Assembly: GCA_963281155.1 (NCBI GenBank)
Contig: CAUJLY010000002.1
Location: 4,836,001 to 4,900,000 of the forward strand
Length of the DNA stretch: 64,000 nucleotides
Reading direction: 5' to 3'
From: Rhabditophanes sp. KR3021
Lineage: Eukaryota; Nematoda; Chromadorea; Rhabditida; Alloionematidae
The notes under the pieces are model-generated. The model saw nothing but the letters and a program-made list of their open reading frames with translations, made no database searches and was not told the DNA's origin. The position numbers and the translations under genes are program-made. This document shows, one piece after another, positions 47,892 to 57,309 of the stretch; position 1 is the stretch's first letter; the number at the start of each line of letters is the position of its first letter.

Positions 47892-48338
47892 TTTAGAATA
47901 ATTTAGCTCCTTTATTTATCCAAGAAATACTTGATTCCCGACAATAAAAAAACTGCTAAAGTAATTTGACTTCAAATTAAATTTTGCATACACTAGAGAC
48001 AGAAAATCTAGGTGGGAAATACGTTGGAATGAGGTTTATTTAAAAAATGTGTCTGTAGTTGGATGCTTAAACTGTATTTTGTGTATATTTCATTGTGTGC
48101 TTGCTTATATTTTATAGAAGAATGCCTAACTTTCTCAATTAATTATAAAATTAAGGAATCAATTAAAACGTCAATTATTTAGACATCGTTTTTTAATTTC
48201 TCGGAAAGTGAATCTGTTTTAATTTCTTAAACATTGGATACGTTCAGAAATTATATTTAAAGGTCATATTTTTTACTGATAAAGTTATTGAAAAATGATA
48301 GTAAGTGATGATATGTTAAAGCAAATTAATGTGACAAC
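47892..48338. other. Intergenic, no gene seen
   Basis: 5' side of TSR1 and 3' side of the next minus-strand gene; no coding signal. Confidence 0.4.
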
Positions 48339-49280
48339 TTATAATGGAATAACCTTAGACGATGTGCTTTCTTCTTCTGTAAGTTTATATTTGTGATAGT
48401 TGTATATATTCATGCCAACAATTGCAATGCAAAGTTCATCTAAATAGAGAGCACAATAGCCTTTTTGGTTTCTCAAAGCAGGATTCAGATTGAGGTAAAT
48501 AGATTTGAAATATTCATCTGTAAACGAAACAATGCCCTTGCAAGTTTTTGTAAATTCGATCAAAATTTTGATAGCTAATTCATCAATTTCGAATGTATGA
48601 GACTTGAATAGTTCGGGAATAATTGTATAAACACAAAAATGGATAACTTGGCGATCTTCTGTTAGGCGTGCATTGCGGGCAATCGTTACCATTAGAACTG
48701 AAATATTGTCAAATAGAAGAAAATTCAATTGGTGGATATTTTGTACATGTTGATACACATAAACATAGAATCTGGTTTTTCCCAACTTCGCCACAATGGC
48801 TGGATTGCGACAGATTAATTTTTGAAAAAGATTCAGGATGAAGACATACAGGTCTAAATATGTGCATTTTTTCAAAGACTTCAATAAACAAGGTATGGCC
48901 TTTGTTTCAATTTCCTGATCCATCCATCTGATGTTAAAGAATAAAAATTTGTCGATGAGGTTGAGACACCAACGGCAAATGCTGGGGTCGTCATTTATTA
49001 TGTAATTAAGAGTGATGGTGAGTAAGCCGGAGTCTGAAACAAACCGCATAATTTGATCACAACTTTCACGACTTAGATTATGTGGCTTAGAGGAAAGAAT
49101 ATGAATAATAGAAGAGAGGGCATTTTTAAAATGCTGGCTATCGTGGAGCGATTTAAAAGAATCGCAATTTTCTAAAACATTCAGCATGTCATTGTTAAAA
49201 TTGAAACAATTTTTCATACTACCAATTGCCCATTCTTCATAGGCAATGCAATTTGTGATGTAAGCAATATAATCAGACAT
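48339..49280 (-). CDS. Unknown all-helical protein, paralogue A of a tandem pair
   Basis: A 313-residue single-exon protein with no recognised family. It is made of hydrophobic helices of about 35-45 residues spacing, like ARM or HEAT repeats, without a membrane segment or signal. It is clearly related to the neighbour at 49659-50624: FKNALSSIIHILSSKPHNLS against FKKLLHKLFFVLINKPKKLT, and EYFKSIYLNLNPALR against QYFKGILLKLNYMLR, with LDELCIAIVGM against LDEMCLIINGI. ATG 49280 lies one base after an acceptor AATATTTTAG. High divergence within an adjacent pair suggests an old duplication or fast evolution. Confidence 0.6.
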   Translation of the reverse strand: MSDYIAYITNCIAYEEWAIGSMKNCFNFNNDMLNVLENCDSFKSLHDSQHFKNALSSIIHILSSKPHNLSRESCDQIMRFVSDSGLLTITLNYIINDDPSICRWCLNLIDKFLFFNIRWMDQEIETKAIPCLLKSLKKCTYLDLYVFILNLFQKLICRNPAIVAKLGKTRFYVYVYQHVQNIHQLNFLLFDNISVLMVTIARNARLTEDRQVIHFCVYTIIPELFKSHTFEIDELAIKILIEFTKTCKGIVSFTDEYFKSIYLNLNPALRNQKGYCALYLDELCIAIVGMNIYNYHKYKLTEEESTSSKVIPL

Positions 49281-49658
49281 TCTAAAATATTAAAGAAAAT
49301 TATTGAATATAACTATAGTAAAAAATGTAAGAGTATCATGTAAAACATAATGTATAGATCAAAACGTAAACACAAATATGAAACTTCTAATTTATTCGTA
49401 TAAAACATATACGAGCTATAAGTATTTTTATTCACATATACAGAGTGAACACGAAGATCAATACTTTAATTTACATGAGTGTTTCTCGTATTTTACGAAC
49501 AAATGATCACTGGCATAGATACTTAGGTAATAGCCTAAAGATATTATATGTGATGATTAAACTGATTATAATGATAATTAATAAATAGTGTATTCTCAGT
49601 TGCAACACAGTTTCCACACATACATGATAACGATATTTATATAAATTGACACCTTAAC
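49281..49658. other. Spacer between tandem paralogues
   Basis: AT-rich, no coding signal. Confidence 0.4.
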
Positions 49659-50624
49659 TTATTTTGATGTAATTGCCCTTTCAGCGGTATTTAGTCTCTC
49701 TCTGACGTATTGGCTTAACTCAATTCCATTGATGATAAGACACATCTCGTCTAACATTCCCATTGAGTTATTTTCTCTTCTCAGCATATAGTTAAGTTTG
49801 AGTAAGATACCCTTAAAGTACTGTTCATTAAATTTGTAAAATTTGCACGTTCTAACGAAAGGAACCAATGATACCAATGCCCAAAAGTCAGACACGTAGT
49901 CTCTTTCCGAAAACATGACTGGAAAGATTCTCAAAATAAAAAATTTTACAATTTTGGAGTATACTTTTGTGACACAAACGCAGGCAATTTTTTGGAACAG
50001 TTTACTGACAGCTTTGTGATATTGTAATGGTCTAAGTGAAAATTTCACACATTTTTGCAAGAGTATGTCATAAAAGCTAGTTGATACTAATGTTAGGACC
50101 AGGGATGGTTTCAGCTCAATGAAGCGTCCAAACAATTCTATCATTCTCGCCAAATATTGCTCATTTTCAATTTCTTTTGTAAATGCAATAATAAGATGAG
50201 GCAATACTCTTGGTTCGAGCAATTCGACCATCCAGTCAACCTCGCTTAGTTTAGTTGTTATTTGAATAACCATATTTCTGAATTCTACATTTTGAGATTC
50301 GAGAGTGTCCAAAACAACTTCTAAAAAGCCATTTTTTAAAAATACCTCCATTATTTTTTCATAGCTTTCAGGAGTTAGCTTTTTTGGTTTGTTAATCAAG
50401 ACAAAAAACAGTTTATGTAATAGTTTCTTGAAATCTTCTCTCTCACAAACATGGGCAGCTAGATTATTCCCTTTCTTAATGGAAACATCACTCAAATTCA
50501 TTACTGACAGCTCTTGAAAAGCTTCTATAGCTATCTTTTCATAATCATTTACATCTATTATTTCAACAACTTCACAGTTCTCTTCTTCCGTATTTATAGA
50601 AATGCGATCTTTATCTAGTATCAT
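49659..50624 (-). CDS. Unknown all-helical protein, paralogue B of a tandem pair
   Basis: A 321-residue single-exon protein, homologous along its length to the gene at 48339-49280 (see there for matching segments). It has an acidic N-terminal extension of about 30 residues (INTEEENCEVVEIIDV) that paralogue A lacks. Helices such as EVVLDTLESQNVEFRNMVIQ and LLEPRVLPHLIIAFTKEI suggest an ARM-like solenoid; importin-alpha-like or cytoskeletal adaptor roles are possible but not supported by any motif. No acceptor precedes ATG 50624. Confidence 0.6.
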   Translation of the reverse strand: MILDKDRISINTEEENCEVVEIIDVNDYEKIAIEAFQELSVMNLSDVSIKKGNNLAAHVCEREDFKKLLHKLFFVLINKPKKLTPESYEKIMEVFLKNGFLEVVLDTLESQNVEFRNMVIQITTKLSEVDWMVELLEPRVLPHLIIAFTKEIENEQYLARMIELFGRFIELKPSLVLTLVSTSFYDILLQKCVKFSLRPLQYHKAVSKLFQKIACVCVTKVYSKIVKFFILRIFPVMFSERDYVSDFWALVSLVPFVRTCKFYKFNEQYFKGILLKLNYMLRRENNSMGMLDEMCLIINGIELSQYVRERLNTAERAITSK

Positions 50625-51174
50625 TATAAGAAAAAATATATACTAATCTGAAATTGAGGTTTACACCATAGAGAATCAATATTTAAAGTGTACAGGGCGT
50701 GTCTATAAGAAGCACAAGGCATGTTGCTATATAATTAATTTTAAGATCTATTTGGGCTATTAACTGCTGTCTCCAACAAAAATACAACGTAGCAATGGTT
50801 TAAAGAAGATATATTTATCAGAAAACAATAGAGATGCAAGATGTGCCGATAATAACAGTAACAAACTCCAATTGAATAGCCGTTTTATATGTATATGAGT
50901 GATGATTATATTCTTTTCGATATAAAATATACACTCAGATGTATATACATTTTTAATATAAATGGCCATGCTGCATTATATTAGGGATGCACTATTCAAC
51001 GCCATTATTGCAATAAAAAGTAAAATTAATTTGACTATACAATCATCTTCTCTTAGTTTAAAGAGATGCTGGAGAATCAAATATCAAAATTACAAAGCGG
51101 TAAATTCAAATTTAGCGAGTAAATAATGAATATAAGAAGTAGAGAGAGAAGACGCGTCATTCGCTTTACTCGAA
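50625..51174. other. Divergent intergenic region
   Basis: Between paralogue B (-) and the kinase (+). A 69-codon minus frame at 50969-50760 has no recognisable content. Confidence 0.35.
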
Positions 51175-52253
51175 ATGATGAATGCTGGTGGAGATGGTGC
51201 CCATAATATAGTTGTTGGGCCTAAGAAAGAATCCATAGCCAATAGAAAAGTTTACGGAGATACGACTTTCCTCAACTCTGGAGGCCCCAATTCTTGTCTC
51301 AGAAAACAAAGAACCTTAGAAGAAACTTTAATAGCTGATGGAAAGTCTAATTCTTTTATTATGGCTGTTAAAAAGATCTGTTCTAGTGGAGGGTTGCGTT
51401 TGATTTGTCCACCTGTGGGAATCACAAAGCAATCGACAGTTTATAAAGCCTTTAGCGTCCCGTATGTTTATTTCTTATAAACAAATAGAATTCCTAATTT
51501 AGAATGAACAAGTATGTTGCCGTCAAAGTAATTGATTGTAATCAAATTCCACCACAAGTTGCTGAAAAGTTCTTAGCTAGAGAAATGGATATTACTCCTA
51601 AAGTAAATCATCCCCACATTGTCAAATGTTATGGTGTTTCCCATCCTTGCAAGTCAAAATACTGCACTATTTCTGAATTTTATGAAAATGGAACTATGCT
51701 CGACTACGTGAATAGCAGCAAGTCGATTAGTGAATATAAAGCTGCTTACATTTTTAGACAGTTAGTTGAAGCTATTAAATATCTTCATACACGAAATATT
51801 TCACACAGGGATATTAAATTGGAAAATATATTGTTGGACAAAAATTTCAATATTAGATTGGGGGATTTCGGGTTTTCCAAGCACTGCCAAAGCTATGAAC
51901 AGTCTCAAAGTTTTTGCGGAACCGAGCCATACTCTTCACTGAAGTTACTCAATCGTCAACCTTATGATGCCATGAAAGCTGATTGGCATGCTGCAGGAGT
52001 ACTTTTGTATGCCATTATGTTTGGAAATTGGCCAAAGAATCCCAAAAAGAGAGCATTGGACAACTATGAAGACTTGCATTTTCCTTCCGGATCCCAAAGA
52101 ACCTCTAGCTTAAAAGAACTGCTCACAAACTTGGTTTGCTTATCTGAAGAAGGCACTTGGGGTTTCGATGAAATAGTTAATTGTAAATGGATGACTTACC
52201 ATTGCAAAGACTGGAAAATCCAAGAAGAAAACATCTTTTTTGTTATGTCATAA
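51175..52253 (+). CDS. TSSK/CAMK-like protein kinase with degenerate glycine loop
   Basis: Exons 51175-51461 and 51503-52253, 345 residues. The kinase domain covers about 80-330. The ATP-anchoring Lys is Lys104 (VAVKVID), the catalytic loop is HRDIKLEN with Asp199, and DFG is kept (Asp217, GDFGFSK). The activation segment ends [12 protein letters not shown], and [20 protein letters not shown] follows. These and [23 protein letters not shown] are closest to testis-specific serine kinases. The glycine loop, normally GxGxxS, reads [12 protein letters not shown], with one glycine left. The first 75 residues are not conserved. Probable role in sperm or the germ line, by family only. No acceptor before ATG 51175. 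Confidence 0.82.
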
Positions 52254-52606
52254 ATCATTGTCTCAATCAATGTTAATAATAGCGAAAATGAATAAATTCA
52301 TTTAAATATTGTGTTTAAAGTGTATCCAAATTGCTATAAAGTTTGGTATACTTTTAACTTTATTAGTTCTTTAGTTGCATTAGTATAACAATTTTAACTG
52401 ACTTTTATGCTCAGTGAACAGAAAATAATTTTATCACAGAACATATTTGGATTATTAAATTTATAAATCATTTAATTAATGAATTATTTGATTAAACTTT
52501 ATTAAAGAACATTTCTCGATCTTTAAAATAAAATCGCACATATGAATGATTACAAAAATTTATTCCTAAACAATCTCTTTATTTTATTTGTAAATCCTTT
52601 AATAAC

Positions 52607-55013
52607 CTAAGCAACAACATTAAAATTGCGTGTTGTAGTGTTAATGGCTCCAGCATCGAATTTCTTCGAAGTCAATGGTGGGGAACGGAGAGGGAGTGGT
52701 GGCGCAGGAAGGTCTCCGTATTGTTCCTCGAAGTAACGGAAGAATGAACGGTTGAAAGCTTCTTGGCCTCCAACGAATTCAAATTCAGTCAATCTGTGGA
52801 CTCCCAAATCTTTCAAAGTTGAAGCTCCAGTCAAAACATCACTTGTTCCTAAATAAAATACATTTAATAATATTAAGGAATAAATTTGAATGAAGGTTCT
52901 ATGACTAGAAAAGAACGCAAGCTTGCTGAGTTATTTAAGACCACTGGTAGTGTGGAAATTATTTACTCAAATAATAAGTTTACGCTACATGTTGCTTTTG
53001 TTATTGGGCATGACATCAGCTACAGCCGGTCAGAGATGACAAATTGTGGAACCAACAGAGCTATGGAATTCGTGTAGTTACTTTACCCGGAAAGTCGGAA
53101 ATTAGGTGACTACCTGTATCAATGTCCTTTAGTTGATGATGAGGTGTATATAATGAAGCCGAGCAATGAACCCACAGTTGTTAAAGGACACAAGTAAAAA
53201 TGTGAAAGTTGTTCCGATTCCTTCAGTCACTTAAAAATCTTACAAGCCATTTGACAAAAAGGATCTACCACAGGTTGAAAATCAATGTTAAGAGATATTG
53301 GAGGAAGAAATTAAGTGATGTCAAATTATGGTGAAGCTGATTGTGGATTTGAAAAAGGGCTAAGTCTCGGAAAACAGCCAAGGGACAAAAAGATGCCTTG
53401 GTTGACTTGTCTGCTGATGTGGATATTGAGACTTTAAGTTTCGAATAGTTTATGAAAGGAATCTTCTGTGTTGGGGTCTGTGGCAATTTAAAAACGAGAT
53501 TTGTTTCACCATTGTGCAGGTGTTAAACCTCACTTTCGAAGACTCCTGCTATTAGATACCAAAGAGACACGAATTATGGATATCTGGGGGAACAACAGAC
53601 AAATCGTAGCTTAATATCTCGATGAATTAACTTCAAATGGAAACCATGTCCCTGGATATGCTCTTATAGTGGACCTACAAAATAATGTGACTAATGATTA
53701 GGCGTCGGATCAATCCAATGAAGTGATGCTGAAGAAACACCCTGTCACTGCAAAGAGAATATCAAATATCACTCTCAACAAAATGCACGAGTCTCTGAAC
53801 TACATTACTGAATAATTTTAATTCTTGCCCTCTTTTCAATAGACGTTTTTAAATTCCTTAATTGCGAGTTTGTATAAAATGTTTTGACTGTTTTTTAGAT
53901 TACCTAAAATGAAAATAAAATTAGATAAGCTAATTAAGGACAAAAAACCTTCGACGAATTCCATCCATTCCTTGTTCAATGGAGTGTCGCATTTGAAAAT
54001 CTTTGACCAGATGGCACAAGCAACCATGTAAGATTGGAAGACTGGGTCTGGGAGACCGTGTCTTTTGTAGTGGAAGTTGAATTTCTCAATACAGTGAGCT
54101 TTCTTGTACATGAAATCGACCAACTCAGCCAACTTGTAGCAATGTGGACCGACAAATTCGTAAGTCTTTCCGTAGACAGTTGGATCATTGACGGCCTTAG
54201 AAATCCCTTTAGCTACATCTGGCCCATAAATTGGCATCTTATATGTTTGTTCCCCAGCTTTATAAGAGGTAAACTGTATCAAAGAGGGTTTTTCTGTATC
54301 TGGATACATAATATTGAATGAATCCGTCGTTTTCTCCGAAACAAACAGATGGTCTGATGATGGTCGCGCTGGGAAATTCTTCTTTGACGGCAGCTTCTCC
54401 GTGAGCCTTTGATCTTAAGAAGTTTGAGCCTCCTTTGATTAGAGCAGGAGTGGGAGTTTGGCTGGCATTAAGAGCTGAAATATGGATTAACTTGTCTACT
54501 CCACTTTCACGGCAAATTTTGGCTATTCTTCTGGCTCCATGTTCGTGGGTTTCAAAATAGTTAAAGTTCCTAGAAATGTTCGTTACAAAACAACTAATTA
54601 TTAACTTACTTAGTTTGAATTTTGGATCCGACCATGTTGACGACAACATTACTATACTTGACAGCATTAGCAATCTTTTGCTCGTCTTTCAAATCAAAAG
54701 GAACGAATAAAATTTGCCCTAAATCACCGACGACTTTTAATTCTCTAATCCAGTATGGGTCGCATCTATATGGTATGACAATTTGATTTCCTTGCTTGGC
54801 AAGTTGATTAATCACAAATTTGCCTAGATGCCCAGTAGCTCCGAAGACAGTAACTACGTTTCCGGAAAAAGAAGAACGTCCGCCACTTCCTTTTTTAAAT
54901 GAAGCGTTTAGTGAGGACTCTCTAGGTTCTGGAATAACAACGGGAGTAGCATATGTGGCAGTAGACGTCTCGATTAAACGAGGAATGGCTCGACCTACGC
55001 CTGCTAATTTCAT
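52607..55013 (-). CDS. NDUFA9: NADH dehydrogenase (complex I) subunit NDUFA9, apparent frameshift
   Basis: Exons 55013-54610, 54569-53949 and 52848-52607. An SDR-like accessory subunit of complex I on the matrix side. The N-terminal region is a mitochondrial presequence followed by the dinucleotide fold [70 protein letters not shown], then [17 protein letters not shown]. The zero frame stops at 54262-54260 just before [10 protein letters not shown], which is one base ahead. The zero frame before the stop ([16 protein letters not shown]) has the spacing and look of the family, so a real shift or sequence error is more likely than the possible 34-nt intron. The last intron (52849-53948) is composite and carries an antisense coding relic. 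ATG 55013 lies 5 nt after an acceptor TTTATAG. Confidence 0.9.
52886..53820 (+). pseudogene. Decayed coding repeat, copy 3 (longest), inside an NDUFA9 intron (antisense)
   Basis: The longest copy, on the plus strand inside a minus-strand gene. Order: 52886-53077, an open frame with [20 protein letters not shown] and a stretch aligning with copy 2; then [19 protein letters not shown] and a C2H2-like start ([16 protein letters not shown]); a linker; NLKTRF (copy 1 has NVKTRL); and a right block at about 53550-53813 with [30 protein letters not shown] and [17 protein letters not shown], ending at a stop near 53813. Several stops and frame changes show that it is dead. No terminal repeats or target-site duplication could be recognised by eye. 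Confidence 0.72.
53898..53948 (-). other. Short intron abutting a second donor in NDUFA9
   Basis: On the minus strand 53948-53904 looks like a 45-nt intron (GTTTTT ... ATTTTCATTTTAG). The next bases, 53903-53898, are GTAATC, a usable donor. The same layout is seen in the AF10 intron, which also holds a copy of the repeat. Confidence 0.5.
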
Positions 55014-55229
55014 CGTGTCTATAAAAACAAAATATAATAGATTTTCCTTAAAATCAAATATATCACATCACCAAAGACATTACCTTCCAATGTCAACACA
55101 ATACAATCTTGTCGGGAGGTTTAGATGCACGTAGACCATTTAAAAAAGATTTTATTTTTACTCAAAATGACACAACACGATATCTAATAATAATTATATC
55201 GTTATTAATAAATAATTTAAATTAAAGTA

Positions 55230-57309
55230 TCAAAAGTTCTTGCGAACCATTCCCTTTTTGACGGCTGTTCCATCACCTGAGGTTGTATTTTCATTAGCTG
55301 AGGCCTTTTGGTGAGCTCTGTCGAGGATCTTGCGGAAATCATTGTACTTAGACAGCATACGAGAGTGAACATAAGCCTAAATTAAAGTTATTAGTGCATA
55401 AATAAAGTCAACAAACCTTTGAGCATTTGATATGATAATGGAGGTTATCTCTGAACAAATGAAGTAAATCAATGGTGTTATCCCTAACTTCCTTTCCTGT
55501 AAATGACATGAAATTTAGACGAAGTTTTATTGCCATGTTGATATAATTGTTTCCACTTGCTTATATTTGTATTAAGTTTTGAAAATTACATTAATAAATG
55601 TCTTAGCGTATTAAAATCAACTGTACACAAATGTTATGTACTTAAAAGAATCGTATTCAAGTTTTGATGTTTTATATAATGAACACGCTTTCATTTTCTT
55701 GATTCATTTTTCTCTTATGGGAGCAACACACCCGTCGCTCTTGTTTAGTTTTATAGTCACTTATTAGTGCCATTTATTAACTCATTCACTCAATTATTGA
55801 AAAAACCTTGCGGTAAGATGCATGCGAAGTAAAAGCCTGGGAATAAGTTGTGAATTGACTGTGAGTGCTATTCGGGAATTATAATCATATGATAAAGGGT
55901 ATTTGTCAAGATATACTTGAAAGAAAAGCAATGAGGAAAGAAACTTCTTAGATGGGTGCTGCCGAGTTGGTTCAATACTTAATTAAGATACTATTAAATT
56001 AATGAGCATTTATATACTCCAATTTCTAAATGATTAGAATATGTCGAGACTAGATCTTACAATGAAAATAGATTTTTCGAAGATTTCACTTACATCACTT
56101 AAGAAACGCGGAAATACTTTCCTCTCAAAAAAGGATAAAATGTTTTGAAAACTTAGGAAAGTGGACAAGATATTGAAGCACAATTTCTACTCATCAACAA
56201 CAACGTTTTTTATCTATTTGATGCAGTTCTTGCAATAGAAAGGTTTATCATTGCCTCATATCCTAGCTTACTCAATTTGGTAATAAGTCAAATCTCCACA
56301 GCCATTGCAAATGGTTGTTTCCTAGTCAAGTAATTCTTGGAAAAATATTTGAATAAGCTGTTTTTTTTCTATCTTTTTGTGAGGTCTTTTTTGTGCCTAA
56401 TAAATTTTAAATTAATCTACATGTGTATTCTATTTTATGACTTAATATTTTGTTAACTACGATATTTATGTGACTCTATTTTTTAATATTCTTTTGGGAT
56501 GCTACTTGTATTAGTCTATTTTTAAATTTCCGTTAGGAGATGTTTAGGGAGATGTAAAAATACCAATGTGTCGTTTTTCAAGAACGAAAGCAACATAAAA
56601 TACATTGTCTCCTTTCATCGGCCTTTCCAAATTAATCATTTCGCCTGGAGGTTCTCCGATTGAATATAAGACTTGTGGGGCAGTTTTTGTGGCTTTACGA
56701 CCTTCTTGGAATTGGTGCAAGAAGATATTTCCTATTGCTACGTCCGCTGGGTCCTTAAATTGAGTGGCGAAGATAACTGTCACTCTATCAGGTTTAGCTT
56801 CCACGTATAAAGTTTCATCGTCACGGTAATGAATGACGGCTTTGTCGTGTGTTTGATCCCCAGTTTGTTGAAATTCAAAATACTTTTCAAAGACTGCTGC
56901 AAAGCAGTTTCTTTTTAGAAACGAAGCTGCTAACACTATTGACTCAAATTGTTTTGGAATTTTTTCCAAGTCGTAAAGCAGAGATACATTGTACCCTTCC
57001 TCAGCTTGTGGCATTAGGTAATCGCCATAAGTCCTTTTTAGCACTACCTCAGCTCCGTGGTTTTTTAATTCATTGTAGTACTTGAGATAGATACTCACCT
57101 AAAATTAATGCATCAAAAGTGGTTACAATTATCTGACTTACTTTCAACAATTTTCTGTCGTCACTGTGATTGGAAATTTTAAAATTGACTCCATCAAAGT
57201 CACAAAATTCCGAATTAATTTGAGTCAATCTAACTCCATTAATGGCATCATTAAACTTGACTGTCAAAGTCTCGATAATGATGCGATTATTTATTTCGAG
57301 TATGATCAT
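55230..57309 (-). CDS. ARPC2: Arp2/3 complex subunit 2 (p34-Arc)
   Basis: Exons 57309-57142, 57098-56564, 55496-55417 and 55376-55230 join to 309 residues. A core subunit of the actin-branching Arp2/3 complex. [38 protein letters not shown], [38 protein letters not shown] and [13 protein letters not shown] match over the first two exons; exons 3 and 4 supply [20 protein letters not shown] and [20 protein letters not shown]. The short tail after that is not conserved. The second exon reads through its donor to a stop about 20 nt later, so a truncated reading would be wrong. Intron 55497-56563 is 1.07 kb and carries a decayed zinc-finger relic. ATG 57309 lies 5 nt after an acceptor (GACTTTCAG). 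Confidence 0.95.
56010..56320 (-). pseudogene. Decayed PHD-like zinc-finger coding relic in an ARPC2 intron
   Basis: One continuous minus-strand frame broken by several stops. It begins with [15 protein letters not shown], stop, then [13 protein letters not shown], which has the CxxC ... PFYCxxC spacing of the second half of a PHD or treble-clef finger. It continues for about 60 more codons of helical sequence ([20 protein letters not shown]). PHD fingers of this kind occur at the start of some retrotransposon ORFs. It does not match the repeat family of copies 1-4 and, unlike them, has the same orientation as its host gene. Confidence 0.45.

Noticed and set aside
18778..54263. A common +1 frameshift at UAA-A in both the E2-like gene and NDUFA9, as in Euplotes
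   Set aside because: In both genes the zero frame ends at TAA followed by A, and reading on after skipping T gives Lys. But in the E2-like gene the +1 frame already matches the family about 60 nt upstream (PINIQKDIKMF), so the shift is not at the stop codon. One remaining case is not a pattern.
54271..54304. A 34-nt intron in NDUFA9 (minus strand GTATCC...ATACAG)
   Set aside because: It would restore the frame, but its acceptor lacks the usual T-rich end and its removal deletes about 11 residues that the family has. Kept only as an alternative to the frameshift.
56544..56563. ARPC2 ending at 56544 (C-terminus lost)
   Set aside because: The missing C-terminus was found in two further exons at 55496-55417 and 55376-55230, joined in frame through a good donor at 56563.
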